From Liolophura sinensis (Eukaryota > Mollusca > Polyplacophora > Chitonida > Chitonidae), in contig NC_088307.1 in assembly GCF_032854445.1 (NCBI RefSeq), positions 19,916,017-19,980,016 of the forward strand: a stretch of 64,000 bases of DNA, read 5' to 3'. Below the pieces are notes generated by a model. That model was given only the letters and a program-made list of their open reading frames with translations. It made no database searches and was not told the DNA's origin. Both the position numbers and the translations under genes were made by a program. Below, piece after piece: positions 25,236 through 36,386 of the stretch (the first letter of the stretch is position 1; the number at the start of each line of letters is the position of its first letter).

Positions 25236-25869
25236 TGAACATTGTATAATATTTAACAGCATGGATTCTGTCCTATTTAACAATGTATGAATTTTGTCTT
25301 ACTGAATTCAGTTCGTGTGAATTTTTGTCCTGTATATTTAACTCAAATTGTATAAAAAATTGTTCAACATTTATCATACACAGTAGATATGATTATTGTT
25401 TCATGCAACATTATTGAATCAAGATTACCCAGTTTCACCAAGTCTTCTTATCAATATAGTCATATTGAAGTGAAAATGTATCAATATTTACCTGTTTTAC
25501 TGACAGCGCTATAGATTTGGTCGACACATTCAAGCTATATGGGATATAGTTCATAGCCAATGGTTATTTTCGATACTCTACGCAGTAAAGTATGCGTATC
25601 AGATTACAATGCTAGGGTCAAGCGGGATGATATGCAAATTTTGTAAAAAGTCCTTTCTCGATTTCTCGAAGAAAAAAAATAATAATCAAAAGGCAATGTG
25701 CAAAAAGCTAGTTCTATCGAAGGCAATGGCAAGGAATTCTTTCAGAGAAAATTTTAAGATTTATATCTAAATGGGTTTTTTGCGAGTTACTCTCAAACTG
25801 GTAAAGCGGTTTTCAGTGTGCAAATGAATATTAGCAAAATAAAGGGTTTCAGACCACCACGTATATTAA

Positions 25870-26139
25870 ATTTATTTATTTATTTATTTGATTGGTGTTT
25901 TACGCCGTACTCAAGAATATTTCACTTATACGACGGCGGCCAGCATTACGGTGGGAGGAAACGGGCAGAGCCCGAGGGAAACCCACGACCATCCGCAGGT
26001 TATTGGCAGACCTTCCCACGTACGGCCGGAGAGAAAGCCAGCATGAGCTGGACTTGAACTCACAGCCACCGCATTGGTGAGAGACTCCTGGGTGTTTACG
26101 CTGCGCTAGCGCGCTAACCGACTAAGCCACGGAGGCCCC
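25870..26139 (-). mobile_element. SINE-A copy, full length
   Basis: It runs from the tail complement to the complete head complement. The head ends in ccgactaagccacggaggcc (A-box region), and gacttgaactcac is the B-box complement. It is a good reference copy. Confidence 0.95.
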
Positions 26140-26204
26140 GTATATTAAATAGGCATGTGTATAACTATAGCTGATGTATGATACAAAAAGCAACAATCAT
26201 TAAT

Positions 26205-26348
26205 AATGATTTATTTGATTAGTGTTTTACGCCCTACTCAAGAATATTTCGCTTATACGACGGTGGCCAGCATTATAGAGGGAGGAAACCGGCCAGGGAA
26301 AAACCCATGGCCACCCGCAGGTTGCTGCAGGCCTTCCCACGTACGAGG
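26205..26348 (-). mobile_element. SINE-A copy, 5' truncated
   Basis: Tail, core and ggccttcccacgtacgagg are present, 65 bases from the full copy in the same orientation. Confidence 0.88.
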
Positions 26349-26787
26349 AAGCAATAACCATATTAACTATACAATAATTCACAATGTTTTAAAGTTTAAG
26401 TTTAAACGATATTTAATGGATATTACAAGCCCTTCATAAAGATTTGGCCACAATAGATGAAACAGTATTCATTCAGCAACAAATTTAAAGTTTACTGTAT
26501 GAAATTTAAAATTTCAAGGACCGTATATATAGGTATTTTAAATAACTATTTTTAATTCATAAATATTTACTTTTTCGCGAAATTGTGAAACTATATGGCT
26601 CCTGATATTCAATACGATCGTATCGATAGCTCTTGTCATCTGTTTAATATCATCAGAGGAGCCAGTCATGGCCGTGGGGTTATAAGATGGCACTAGGATA
26701 TACACACGGTGAGCATTCAATCCCACTCTCTCTGTGCGTGGGGTTTTGGTGTCAATAAGTGGACGACACTGGCGGGACCGTGTGCGC

Positions 26788-26965
26788 AGTCTAACGCTTG
26801 TGTTGCCGTGTGAGCAGTCAAACCCTCGTGTGACCGTGAGCGCAGTATAACGTTCATGTGACCTTGTGCGCAGTCTAACAATCGTGTGACCGTGTGCGCA
26901 GTCTAACGCTCGTGTGACCGTGTGCGTAGTCTAACGCTCGTGTGACGTGTGCGCGGTTTAACGCT
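26788..26965. repeat. 28-bp minisatellite, about 6 units
   Basis: The unit is gtgtgcgcagtctaacgctc plus gtgtgacc. It is CpG-rich compared with its surroundings. Confidence 0.9.
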
Positions 26966-27120
26966 TGGTGGAGACCACTCATCCTCCAGCAGTATGGCGT
27001 GGAATTTTGTACGTCGCACGTGGGAAAGTTCGTCAGTAACTCGCCAAAGATCGATGGTTTTGCTCTGAGCAATCTGGCTCCCCCCTCTGTCTATGCACAA
27101 AACCCTTAGTTCTCGAGTAG
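26966..27120 (+). mobile_element. Fragment of a dispersed (probably SINE) repeat, shared with 61850-62110
   Basis: Both places share agaccact, ccagcagtatggcgtggaa or its variant, then a block like gtcagtaactcgccaaagat and an ending with tctggctcccccctct. The first part of the element is replaced here by the 28-bp minisatellite. Confidence 0.55.
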
Positions 27121-27365
27121 GACATTGAAGAACAATCAAATAAATGCTTAAGTGAATAAAATCGATGAATTAATATCGGGCTGCAACAAATGAAGTTTAT
27201 ATAATGATGGAGAATCCTCTACCAGTATAGCATATTTATTAAAATACTTCCAGAATTTATACTTGAGTAGCTGATAAACATTAAAAACGAAACCGACCAG
27301 ACTTGAGGTTTATAGTGATATAGTATCGGCCGGTTGCTGATCGATGTACCTCAATTACGATTGGG

Positions 27366-27492
27366 CAACCTGCAGATGGCCGTGGGTTTCCCCCGGGCTC
27401 TGCCCGGTTTCCACCCACCATAATGCTGGCCGCCGTCGCATAAGTGAAATATTCTTGACTACGGCGTAAAACAACAATCAAAAAAAAAAAAA
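27366..27492 (+). mobile_element. SINE-A core and tail with poly(A) end
   Basis: It runs from caacctgcagatggccgtgg to acggcgtaaaacaacaatca, followed by an A run. Confidence 0.88.
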
Positions 27493-28048
27493 AATTACGA
27501 TTGGAAGCGCCCAAGTGCTATTGTTTCCTTCTAGTGCATTGGTTCGGTTTCCTCAACAATCACCGACACCCTGCACCTTGTCTACATGAGTGAAATAATC
27601 TTGAGAGGGGTTTATAACAACAAAGAAAAGAAAAGAAATAAGTTTAGCGTATCGTTTTAGTCTATAATTGTATATTTTTAAAAATATATATATAGTTATA
27701 ATATGCTATAATTTTGTTAATGAAATGGGTTTTCTCGAATTTGACTTTGGACATAGATATGTTTGGTTATGTCGTGAATTTGGTTTCATTCTTTTTACAG
27801 GAAAGATAAGTAGAGTGGGTTGAGACTTTTTTCTGTGATTTGTTTTCTAAACTCAACTATATATACCTACATAAAATTCTCCAAAATCAAACAAGTATCA
27901 CGCTGACGAATGGTAGAAGTTTTTTTCCTTATTCGGCGCCCATTTTTTGGTCCTTTGTAACTTTGAGCTTCTGTGATTAAATCAATAAATTTAACAAGTC
28001 AACTGGTTATATATGACAATAACGTCAGTCATGTACAATCACATAAAT

Positions 28049-28154
<106 letters not shown>

Positions 28155-28176
28155 ATAATACAAAATATATATCACA

Positions 28177-28207
28177 TAAATCACATATTCATAAAAATAA
28201 ATCACAG
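28177..28207 (+). promoter_or_regulatory. Two Gfi1-like binding motifs just inside intron 1
   Basis: TAAATCACAT (28177-28186) and TAAATCACAG (28198-28207) resemble the Gfi1 consensus TAAATCAC(A/T)GCA. They lack the final GC, and lie about 85-115 bases downstream of exon 1. Vertebrate Gfi1 represses its own gene, so autoregulation is possible. The flanking DNA is AT-rich, which raises the chance of coincidence. Confidence 0.3.
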
Positions 28208-28292
28208 AATATAAATAAAATATCGGTCATACAAAACAAAACAAAAAAAACCACAAAAAACAACAAACAAACAAACAAAAAAAAACACTTAC

Positions 28293-28512
28293 CACGTTCA
28301 TTTCCGCTAATGAGCTTGTCAGCAGAATGCTTCAGAATTGGCGAAATTTCTTCGCCACCAAATTTCAAAAATGGGGAAACTTTTCCATTCTTGAATGGCC
28401 AGGAATTTCCGTTCTTCACGGTTGACAAATTTCCGTTTTTGACAGGCGACGAATTCCCTTTGGTGATTTTGGGCCTCTTTCTCCAGCACTTCACCAAGAA
28501 CGCTTTCGGCAT
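28293..28512 (-). CDS. Gfi1: Gfi1-type gene, coding exon 1 (SNAG motif)
   Basis: This exon encodes residues 1-73 plus the first base of codon 74. The ATG is at 28512-28510 in the context tcaaaaATGc. The first eight residues, MPKAFLVK, match the SNAG repressor motif of Gfi1 and Snail proteins. In that family the motif must sit at the extreme N-terminus and docks to the LSD1/CoREST complex like a histone H3 tail, so the start choice is strongly supported. Arg3 of the vertebrate motif is Lys here. A basic stretch (CWRKRPKITK) follows, then an eight-residue repeat built on KNG (residues about 22-56). The exon ends at a consensus donor, cgtg then gtaagtg. The adjoining intron is about 7.9 kb. Confidence 0.9.
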
Positions 28513-28630
28513 TTTTGATCGTAATTATCTTTAGAGTACTGAATAGTCGTGTTCAATATAACTGTGCTTCAATCTATTAAACTCAAAGAGCTTCCGAAGT
28601 CGATGAGTAGAGGACTGCACAGAAACCGGC

Positions 28631-28668
28631 TGGACTGACAGCTGTTGCCAGGAACCAAAGTTTATAGT
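28631..28668 (-). promoter_or_regulatory. Predicted core promoter of the Gfi1-type gene (TATA and Inr)
   Basis: On the minus strand TATAAA occupies 28666-28661. The Inr-like TCAGTC, with its A at 28636, begins 30 bases downstream, the usual TATA-to-start distance. A CAGCTG E-box (28639-28644) lies between them. This would give a 5' UTR of about 124 nt before the ATG at 28512, with no further intron needed. The motifs and spacing are seen; use as a start site is inferred. Confidence 0.5.
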
Positions 28669-29360
28669 CTGACGTTTTGGAAGCGCGCAGCGGAAGTGCG
28701 TGGCTGGAAGCCGCTAGCTAGGTTTACTCCCTTCTTCTCCTCCTATAGCTCACCCTCGGGCGCGTACTACGGCACTTCACTGGCTAACTGTCCCCCGCGC
28801 AGGTGCTCGCGTCTCGCCCGAATCTCACATCGGCCCGTCCTCCGTCCGTCCTATCAGGAAACGGTCCCGTTTAAATCTCTCTCGACAATGATTTACGCCT
28901 CATGCATATTCATTACCCATGTGTGCATTCGCTCAGACAATGGAGTCAATGACTCGAGTGGAACATTAGACTTACAATCATTTTGCGGCGTAACGCTTGT
29001 CCTTCCAATCCCAATAGCCCGGCAAAATCAAGAAAATTATATGGTGTTTGTCAGTGCTATATTATATCTAAGGTACATATATATTTACTGTATTGATAAA
29101 ATTAAAGTAAAGTTACAAGTACAACGGGATATCCAGGCTTACCCAGATCAAACAAAAAGAAAAACAAAGAGATGTTAATTGTACCTGTACATGTAGTAGG
29201 GAATTCCATCCTGCATGAACCAGTTACAAGTTATCCACTTAATGTGATTTATATGTTCTTTGTATACGGTGCTATGCATTGAAATATAATCTAATATAAC
29301 TCAATTCTAATTATGCTGTTAATGTTAAATAATGGAAACCCAACATATACATAACATGAA
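28669..29360. other. Upstream flank of the Gfi1-type gene
   Basis: A GC-rich, CpG-containing 200 bases (28680-28870) precede AT-rich DNA. The plus-strand 177-codon frame from 28645 runs across this promoter region, has no domain features and is rejected as a gene. Confidence 0.6.
28902..28913 (-). promoter_or_regulatory. POU-type site upstream of the Gfi1-type gene
   Basis: Read on the minus strand this is ATGAATATGCAT, a near-palindromic POU-dimer (Pit-1/Oct-like) site about 270 bases upstream of the predicted start. POU4 factors act upstream of Gfi1 in vertebrate hair cells, so the site is plausible. A 12-base motif can still arise by chance. Confidence 0.3.
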
Positions 29361-29545
29361 CCAATTTTATTTATTTATTTTATTTTTTAATTGATTGATG
29401 TTTTACGCCTTTCCCTAGAATATTTCACTTATACGACGGCAGCCAGCATTATGGTTGAAGGAAAGCGGGGAGAGTGTGAACCACTTATATACGTTGTCCA
29501 CTATTTCTGATATATGACATATGTATATATGTTCTTTACACTCGG
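29361..29545 (-). mobile_element. SINE-A tail joined to a non-SINE block (composite)
   Basis: After the cagccagcattatgg core the sequence turns into ttgaaggaaagcggggagag and an ATATAT-rich stretch. The same junction is present at 42976, so it is a shared derived structure. It ends before the head. Confidence 0.8.
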
Positions 29546-30753
29546 TGCCGGGCATTCCATTATCCAGTATACTTTAATTTTAGCTATACAGTTTTAAACT
29601 GTTAAATTTGGCAGATATACAGGCTGATAATGTATGCGTAAGTCCTGTATACCAGAATTTAAAAGAATAATGAATATTTATGTAGGGCTTAGGCAACCAG
29701 TGGTACGGAGTGGTATGTATTGATTACTAAATATTGTGTTGTAAATGGGACGTACAGACCTACATTTATAGACCAAAAATGATCAACATATTGAAATAGC
29801 AGTTATCCCTTTAAACACAGAACCGTGTCTTATACTTATAGGTTTGGACAGGAAAAGGGTTCTTTCGTTCACATACACCATCTACGGTCATATGATAGTT
29901 TTTGCTGAAGTGATTTCAACCAAGCGTAAGTGACTTCTTTCAGAATATAATAACCTACAGTTATGTGACAGAAATTTTCTTGAACTTTGTGAAGACATAG
30001 ACTATTTGAGATTATAATTAGCTCCAGTGTTCTTGACTGTACATTACGGCTGTGTTAGGAGGCCACCTATATAGATGACTTCCACTAGCGGCCATCTTGG
30101 ATCTCTAATTTAATGGTCAAGCGTACGTAGTGAAAGACAATGAAATTCTGTAATAAAAGATCCACGATGGCCGCAGGTTTATGTCACGTGTAGAATTGTA
30201 GGTTTATACGAGATGCCCACGTTCACGTCAAATTGGGTGATGCGAAATAAAATAATACAGCACGGAGAGAAAACCAGAGTAGTGATGACGGTGTGATAGG
30301 CACACGGCGGTGACATACGGCATATTGTCAACTGACCTCAGTCAGAGTTTTATTCTATATATGCTTAAAAAGCAGCAACGTACCCTGCACCCCATCCCCA
30401 CCCCCACCCTTCGCCGCCCCCTACAGCACAATGGCTTAAGCAGGATTACGGAATAATTGTAGTGATGTTATAGTTGCATTTTATTACATATCACTTTCGA
30501 AATTGAAGTAACTGTTTTGCCTGACGTCTAGTACTATAGAAGAAGGAACGACTTTACTCATCAGGCCACTAACATCGCGACTATCCGTTGCTTGAGTTGC
30601 AGTTTGTGAAACACATTTATTTTGATACAAGGTTAAAAATGAAATGGTGATGACCAGCCTGAATGAATATTCATAACAGATTTTCTAAATTGGCTTCTGT
30701 GACCACAAGGCCTACAGCTTCTCGTATACCAGATCGAGGTCATTCTGGTTTTC
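29546..30753. other. Intergenic, mostly unrecognised
   Basis: It holds the YY1-like inverted repeat and, at 30309-30355, a copy of the gtgaaatacg-type word (here gtgacatacgg) followed by tgtcaactgacctcagtcag. Confidence 0.5.
30088..30174. repeat. Inverted repeat with 17-base arms carrying YY1-like motifs
   Basis: gcggccatcttggatct (30088-30104) and agatccacgatggccgc (30158-30174) pair at 16 of 17 positions across a 53-base loop. Confidence 0.85.
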
Positions 30754-30901
30754 CTATCCGGTCGTACGTGGGAAGGTCTGTCAGCAACCTGTGGATGATC
30801 GTAGGTATGGGGTACGATTGCGCTATGCACGATACTATACTCCTGACCGCCGTCGTATAACTGAAATATTCTGGCACAAAACACTAATCAAATAAATAAG
30901 T
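30754..30901 (+). mobile_element. SINE-A core and tail, diverged
   Basis: It runs from cgtacgtgggaaggtctgtc to aacactaatcaaataaataa, with a small deletion in the aatattct block. Confidence 0.85.
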
Positions 30902-30914
30902 ATTTATAAGCTAT

Positions 30915-31130
30915 TCCATCTGCTGAACTAAACAGCGTTGGTATTGGCGCAGCAGATCAATCCCTGACCAATGGGGGTCACAAGTTCGAATCCATTTCTC
31001 ACTCTTTCAGCGGCGTCTTAAAGTCAAGGGGGTTGTAAGCCTGGCGAAGTGCGACGGTATACCGATGGGCACTTTGGAGTTTACCCACATGTGGAATAAA
31101 TTGATGAATGAATGATTGGATGAATCAACC
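30915..31130 (+). mobile_element. Possible tRNA-like SINE with (AATC)n tail
   Basis: A B-box-like caagttcgaatcc follows a poor A-box, and the element ends in aaccaatcaatcaat, consistent with an old SINE. Confidence 0.4.
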
Positions 31131-31423
31131 AATCAATCAATATAAGCTATTTGTTAATCACAAGAGGACACACGTTCGTCCAGGATGCACCTGAAATCTA
31201 AATAATGCAATAATTATAGGCAGCATTCTGCATAGTAACAAATGAAACTTTGTCTCCTACCTAATTATTTATGTTACTTTAGTTAACCTATATCTACTGT
31301 GGAGTACGGCATATGATGAAAGACCGCTTGTGATCTATTATAGTGCCATCGCTGGATAAGTTTTTGTTCTTATTTCATAAATTCTGACATTTTGAATTTC
31401 TCACTGCGTGAACTGGTTAAATA

Positions 31424-31592
31424 TTTATTTATTTATTTCTTTGATTGGTGTTTCACGCCATACTCAAGAATATTTCACTTATACGACGGCGGCCAGCATT
31501 ATGGTGAAAGAAAACCGGGCAGAGTCCGGGGGAAACTAATGACCATCCACAGGTTGCTGACTGATCTTCCAACTTACGGCCGGAGAGGACTG
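31424..31592 (-). mobile_element. SINE-A copy, 5' truncated
   Basis: It has an (ATTT)n tail complement, the core and cttacggccggagaggactg. Confidence 0.9.
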
Positions 31593-31725
31593 GCTAAATA
31601 TGAGATCGTATTAATCTAATTATGTTACATATCTATGTACTTTAAATTATAAGGCAGACTTTAATAATACGTAGAAATTCACTTACATATATGCCCTTCC
31701 TTTTTGGAATTATTATTCCAAATTA

Positions 31726-31862
31726 TTATTTATTTATTTGATTGGGATTTACACCGTGTTCATGAAAATTTCACCAATACGAGGGCGGAGAGCATTATTG
31801 TGTTAGGTAACCCACGACCATACGCAGATTGCTGGAAGACCATCCGACGTACGGTTGGAGAG
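31726..31862 (-). mobile_element. SINE-A copy, diverged, 5' truncated
   Basis: It runs from tatttatttgattgggattt to ccgacgtacggttggagag. An internal block (the gggcagagcc region) is deleted. Confidence 0.8.
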
Positions 31863-31869
31863 TGAGGGA

Positions 31870-32150
31870 GTGAGTGTTTGGGGTTTAACCATAAACTTAA
31901 GAATTTTTTCAGTCATATGGCGACGACTACTTTATCTAGTGATGCTTCACTGAGACGACTTATCGAAGGCAAGCAAGCCGACACATCAGATCCATTATAC
32001 TGATACGAGTTAACCAGTCATTGCACTATCCCCTTGACGCTGAACTTCCTCTTTTTAAGGTCTCAGACGTGACCAGATCCAGGATTGACCCAGGATCTAC
32101 CGCCCCGATGAGAACGCTCTTCCAGCTGAGCCAGTTCGGTCGGAGAGGAA
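31870..32150 (-). mobile_element. SINE-B copy, nearly complete
   Basis: The left end gtgtttggggtttaa and ttttttcagtcatatggcga match 61330-61552. The right end read on the minus strand is tRNA-like: tggctcagctggaagagcg (A-box), then gggtcaatcc (B-box). Confidence 0.8.
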
Positions 32151-32579
32151 GCTACCATGCACAAAGCCTACGTATACTACCAGACCATTTGGTATGACCT
32201 ATATACAGCATTGGTTTCGGGCTGTGACTCGATAAAGCCAGTACAGCAGCAGGGCTTCACAACACGAGGTGACCTTCTGGATTGCTTTCGAGGGTCCCGT
32301 CCCAAGGGAGGCCATGAAACCCGGCCTGGAAAAATCCCAATATTTATAAATTCTAGGAAAGTGATTAGTGGCTCTGGGATCAGTGATTTCTTCAATAGAT
32401 TTTGATTTCCAGCTTCTAATTCGTGGAAATCAACTTACTGTAATAGAATAGGAATCGAATTACGGGGTGGGGGCCGCAGCGTCCCGAGAGCACGCGAAGC
32501 GCTCGTTTGTTGGAATTACCACGAAAGGTGCGCGGAACAGCATTCTACAATGTCGTCACAATACCTACGAGGTAGATAT

Positions 32580-33480
32580 CTCACGAAGCAGGCGCAACTA
32601 CGGTGGTCCGTCATTACCATATCTACATTCCAACTATACCGGGCAATTTTCGAGTGTATTATTCGTCGAAACAAACACTGGTATACAAATCTCAGTCATA
32701 ATGGAGGCTTTATGTCAGCAATGGGCAAAAGGTTCAACACAAACCATCTACAAATCTAGGAAAGCACCAAGCTGGTATGTCCACACCAAATTAGGCCTAC
32801 ATTTCGACTATATGAGGCGATTTCAAGTCTATTAATCGTCGAAACAAACATTGGTATACAAATCTCAGTCATAATGGAGGCTTTAGGTCAGCAATGGGCA
32901 AAAGGTTCAACACAAACTGTCTACAAAACTAGGAAAGCACTAAGCTGGTACGTCAACACCAAATTAGGCCTACATTTCGACTATATGAGGCGATTTCAAG
33001 TCTATTAATCGTCGAAACAAACATTGGTATACAAATCTCAGTCATAATGGAGGCTTTAGGTCAGCAATGGGCAAAAGGTTCAACACAAACCATCTACAAA
33101 ACTAGGAAAGCACTAAGCTGGTACGTCCACACCAAATTAGGCCTACATTTCGACTATATGAGGCGATTTCAAGTCTATTAATCGTCGAAACAAACATTGG
33201 TATACAAATCGTCTCGATCGCAATGGAGGTTTGGATCACCAATGGCCAAGATCAATTTTCAAAACACAAGCCACTCAAACAACTAGGAAAGTACATAGCA
33301 GACGTCACTGATAAGACCAGCCTGCACCATATCTACATTCCGACCATATGGGACGATTTTCACCGACATTCGTATCCCAATCACCTGATCCATAATGGAG
33401 ATTTTGGATCAGTAGTCGCCAAGACCAATTTCAAAAACATTAACGTTCAACACAAACCACCAGAAGAACTAAGAAAGTAT
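32580..33480. repeat. 173-bp tandem satellite, three good units plus diverged ends
   Basis: Unit starts at about 32662, 32835, 33008 and 33181 (atcgtcgaaacaaacattgg) give an exact 173-base spacing. The units to 33180 are near identical. The 33181-33480 part has about two strongly diverged shorter units (cataatggag, ggatca, aagaacta). Confidence 0.93.
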
Positions 33481-33589
33481 ACATAAAGCAAGAAGTCAAG
33501 ACAGATTCGTGTGAAGAGAAACAGTAAACATTTTCAATGATGCCCGAAAAAAGAATGTTCAATAATGCATTAGGTCAAAGATAGGTATA

Positions 33590-33663
33590 TATTTATTTAT
33601 TTATTTCATTGGTGTTTTACGCCGTACCCAAGAATATTTCACTTATACGATGGCGGCCTACAT
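33590..33663 (-). mobile_element. SINE-A tail fragment next to the 173-bp satellite
   Basis: It contains tttatttcattggtgtttta and caagaatatttcacttatac, then loses similarity at gcggcctac. Confidence 0.85.
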
Positions 33664-33963
33664 GTATGTATAGCCACTGCCGTAGAAAATTCGATTGCGT
33701 GTATACTGGTGTCTGGAGGCTGAGATGGACGTTCAATCTGTCACAACGAGCTCATGTTGTTTAGTTTAACAATTACCGTTATTCTGGCTTCCTGACTGTT
33801 TACTTTGTCAGAAAATGAAATACGTATTGTATTAATTATCTTCCTTTAAAATAAAGCAAGTTTATCATACATGTAAATATTCACCTGTGTATTATTGTTT
33901 GTTTGTTTGTTTTCTGACCATCCTACATATGCTCGGGTTTAACCGATAATCAAATAAAAAACA

Positions 33964-34172
33964 TATTTATTGATTTGATGGTGTTTTACGCCCTACTCAA
34001 GAATACTTCACCTAATAGACGGGGTCAGCATTATGGCGGGAGGACACCGATCAGAGCCCAGGGAAACCCACGACCATCTGCAGATTGTTGCTAGATCTTC
34101 CCACACACGACTGGAGAGGAATCCAACGTGAGCTGGACTTGAACTCACAGCGACCGCATTGATGAGAGACTC
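33964..34172 (-). mobile_element. SINE-A copy, partial head
   Basis: Tail, core and the B-box complement gacttgaactcacagcgacc are present. The last part of the head is missing after gatgagagactc. Confidence 0.9.
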
Positions 34173-34179
34173 AAAACCG

Positions 34180-35055
34180 GTATTAAACTTGTCCCTAACA
34201 ACCTTCCATATTGACTAAAAAGCAAGAATTTCCCAAAGCAACGTAATTTGTAGGTCATGAATATTTGTTAGTATTTTACATTACAAAGGCCAAGTCACAA
34301 TGTTCCTTGCCAAAGGAAGTCAAGTAATTAAAGCCGAGAAAAAAATCTGATATATTCACCATTATATATGTTACATACCTTAGCAGGGTGTGGAATTGAT
34401 TTTTTTTTAAGGTAAATAATGCTTTAACGCTTATGCGTGGTGTGGGCCTACATGCAAGGCAAAGGGAGAATATAGCCTCAAATCACGTATATATTGTTTT
34501 CTACTCGACATCGCGAGATTTTTCAGCTGGCTAAAATTACAGCCTTAAATATTTATGGCTGAAACTGATTAGCGATTGGGACATCTGCCGGAAGTGACGT
34601 GAGCTGCAAGAGGGGACTGATCTTCCGTTTCCATTAACGCAACAGTGCAATGACTGGATAAAAATACTGAGTGGATTCATCATTCCATGCATGTTGTTTT
34701 GAGGAGGAAAAAATAAATACAAACGGTTTTAATGTCACACTGATTTATTCCTATCTTTGTGGTCTTATGAACCGAATATATCGTAAAGCTGTGTTATAAA
34801 ATTTATTCTTGATTCGGTAGGATCAAAGTTATGTTATACAATCACGTAGTATGTAACAATCTTCATGAAATTATGTATGTTGGCATGAAGAAATCGGTTG
34901 ATTGCTTATTAGCCGGCATTAAAAAATCGCTCTCAGTATCACTTAAGTGTTATCGAGATGTGCTCCCCTGTTTCAGAACGATTTCTTGCTAGCCTGTTTA
35001 TGCCGCCATTCGTGCTGTTCTGTTTTAGAGCAGATTTTCCACATGGATGCTGTAT
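34180..35055. other. Intergenic AT-rich, nothing recognised
   Basis: There is no repeat family, gene or clear motif cluster. Confidence 0.5.
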
Positions 35056-35470
35056 CAGCTTGGATGGGTGGCTGAATAGAAGGATGGATGGGTGGGTGGA
35101 TTTATGGATGGAAGGATGGATGGGTGGATGGAGGGAGAGATGGATGGATGGTTGGATGGAGGCATGGATGAATGCTAGGATGGATGGATGGATAGAAGGA
35201 TGGATGGGCGGGTGGATGGAGGCATGGATGGATGGGCGGGTGGATGGAGGCATGGATGGATGGATGGGTGGATGGAAGGATGGATGGGTGGATGGAGGGA
35301 TGGATGGGGTGGATGGATGGGTGGCTGAATGGAGGGAGGGATGGATGGGTGGATGGAGGGATGGATGGATGGGTGGATGGAGGTTACATGGATGGATAGA
35401 AGGTTACCTGGATTGAAAGACGGGTGAACAGGTGCATGGTGAATGGATGGATAGATTGATGAATGGGTGA
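35056..35470. repeat. (TGGA)n-derived minisatellite
   Basis: It is made of atggatgggtggatggaggg variants. Both strands give long repetitive open frames (GWMDGW, HPSIHPS) that are not genes. Confidence 0.95.
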
Positions 35471-36386
35471 ATCGGAGCGATAGACCAAGGCGTTAGCCTT
35501 TAATTGTGTATATGCAAACAGGGCCCCAGCGCACGCGCGGATTTCTGCCATCCTACCAATCAGGATTAACACCAGAGCAATATTGGCTGCATACCCCGTA
35601 TAAATTCGTCACCTCTTGTCTTTTATATCTACATTTGAAGATATTCAACGGGCGCGCGACGCTAAATATCAACGCCAGCGAGGACAATGGCTTTTGGTTT
35701 AGCGCCATATGAATATCCAGAATATGAATTCATGCAAAATCTTCATGAAAATCATCAATGTCCTAACCGATTACCATCGGTCAGTTAATGACGGTATCAA
35801 TTTCCCTAAGGCGACATGAAGAGACGTTATCAATATCAAGTATGATCTTTATACTGATGATTAGCCCTGTGCGCATGCCGAAGACACAAACTATAATGAG
35901 GAGGTGGGAAGGAAGAGGGTAGAAGGCCAGGGGAACATGTCCGTGTGTACATGGAAGGCGGAATGGGGTGGGCGTGCTAAATTATGAGCGATCACAAGAC
36001 CTTATTAAATTTAATGTTAATGAGAAATGTTTAAATTGTCCGTTTTATTCTTCCTTACGGGAAATTGGCCGCCCTGCAAATCACGAGGGGCTACTAAAGT
36101 GCTTCCCTATGAAGCCCTCAAGAGGCCGTACGGAGAATACGAAAACTGTGCATGCATGCGCGGTCGCATAGATATACATGTGCGGCGCCATGCAGTTAGA
36201 CATGTTGATGCCATCTGTTGAGTTGCATCGTTCTCCTGTTTTACCGACGGTGATGTGGCCAACCTTGCACTTTTCACAGATACCTTGCTTGAAGGACAAT
36301 GTCAATGAATCCATATTTTGAAATTCATTGCCAACGACCTCGCATACATTGTTCGGTTTACATGTAAAGACAACTTACCCATTCGA
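35471..36386. other. Intergenic, with POU-like words near 35710-35745
   Basis: The words atgaatatccagaatatgaa and ttcatgcaaaat lie close together. The rest is unremarkable. Confidence 0.4.

Noticed and set aside
28645-29178. Plus-strand 177-codon frame
   Set aside because: It runs through the predicted Gfi1-type promoter and then AT-rich DNA. No domain, no splice context, and composition changes along its length.
34939-35416. Frames of 104 and 152 codons rich in HPSIH or GWMDGW
   Set aside because: Simple (TGGA)n repeat read on either strand.
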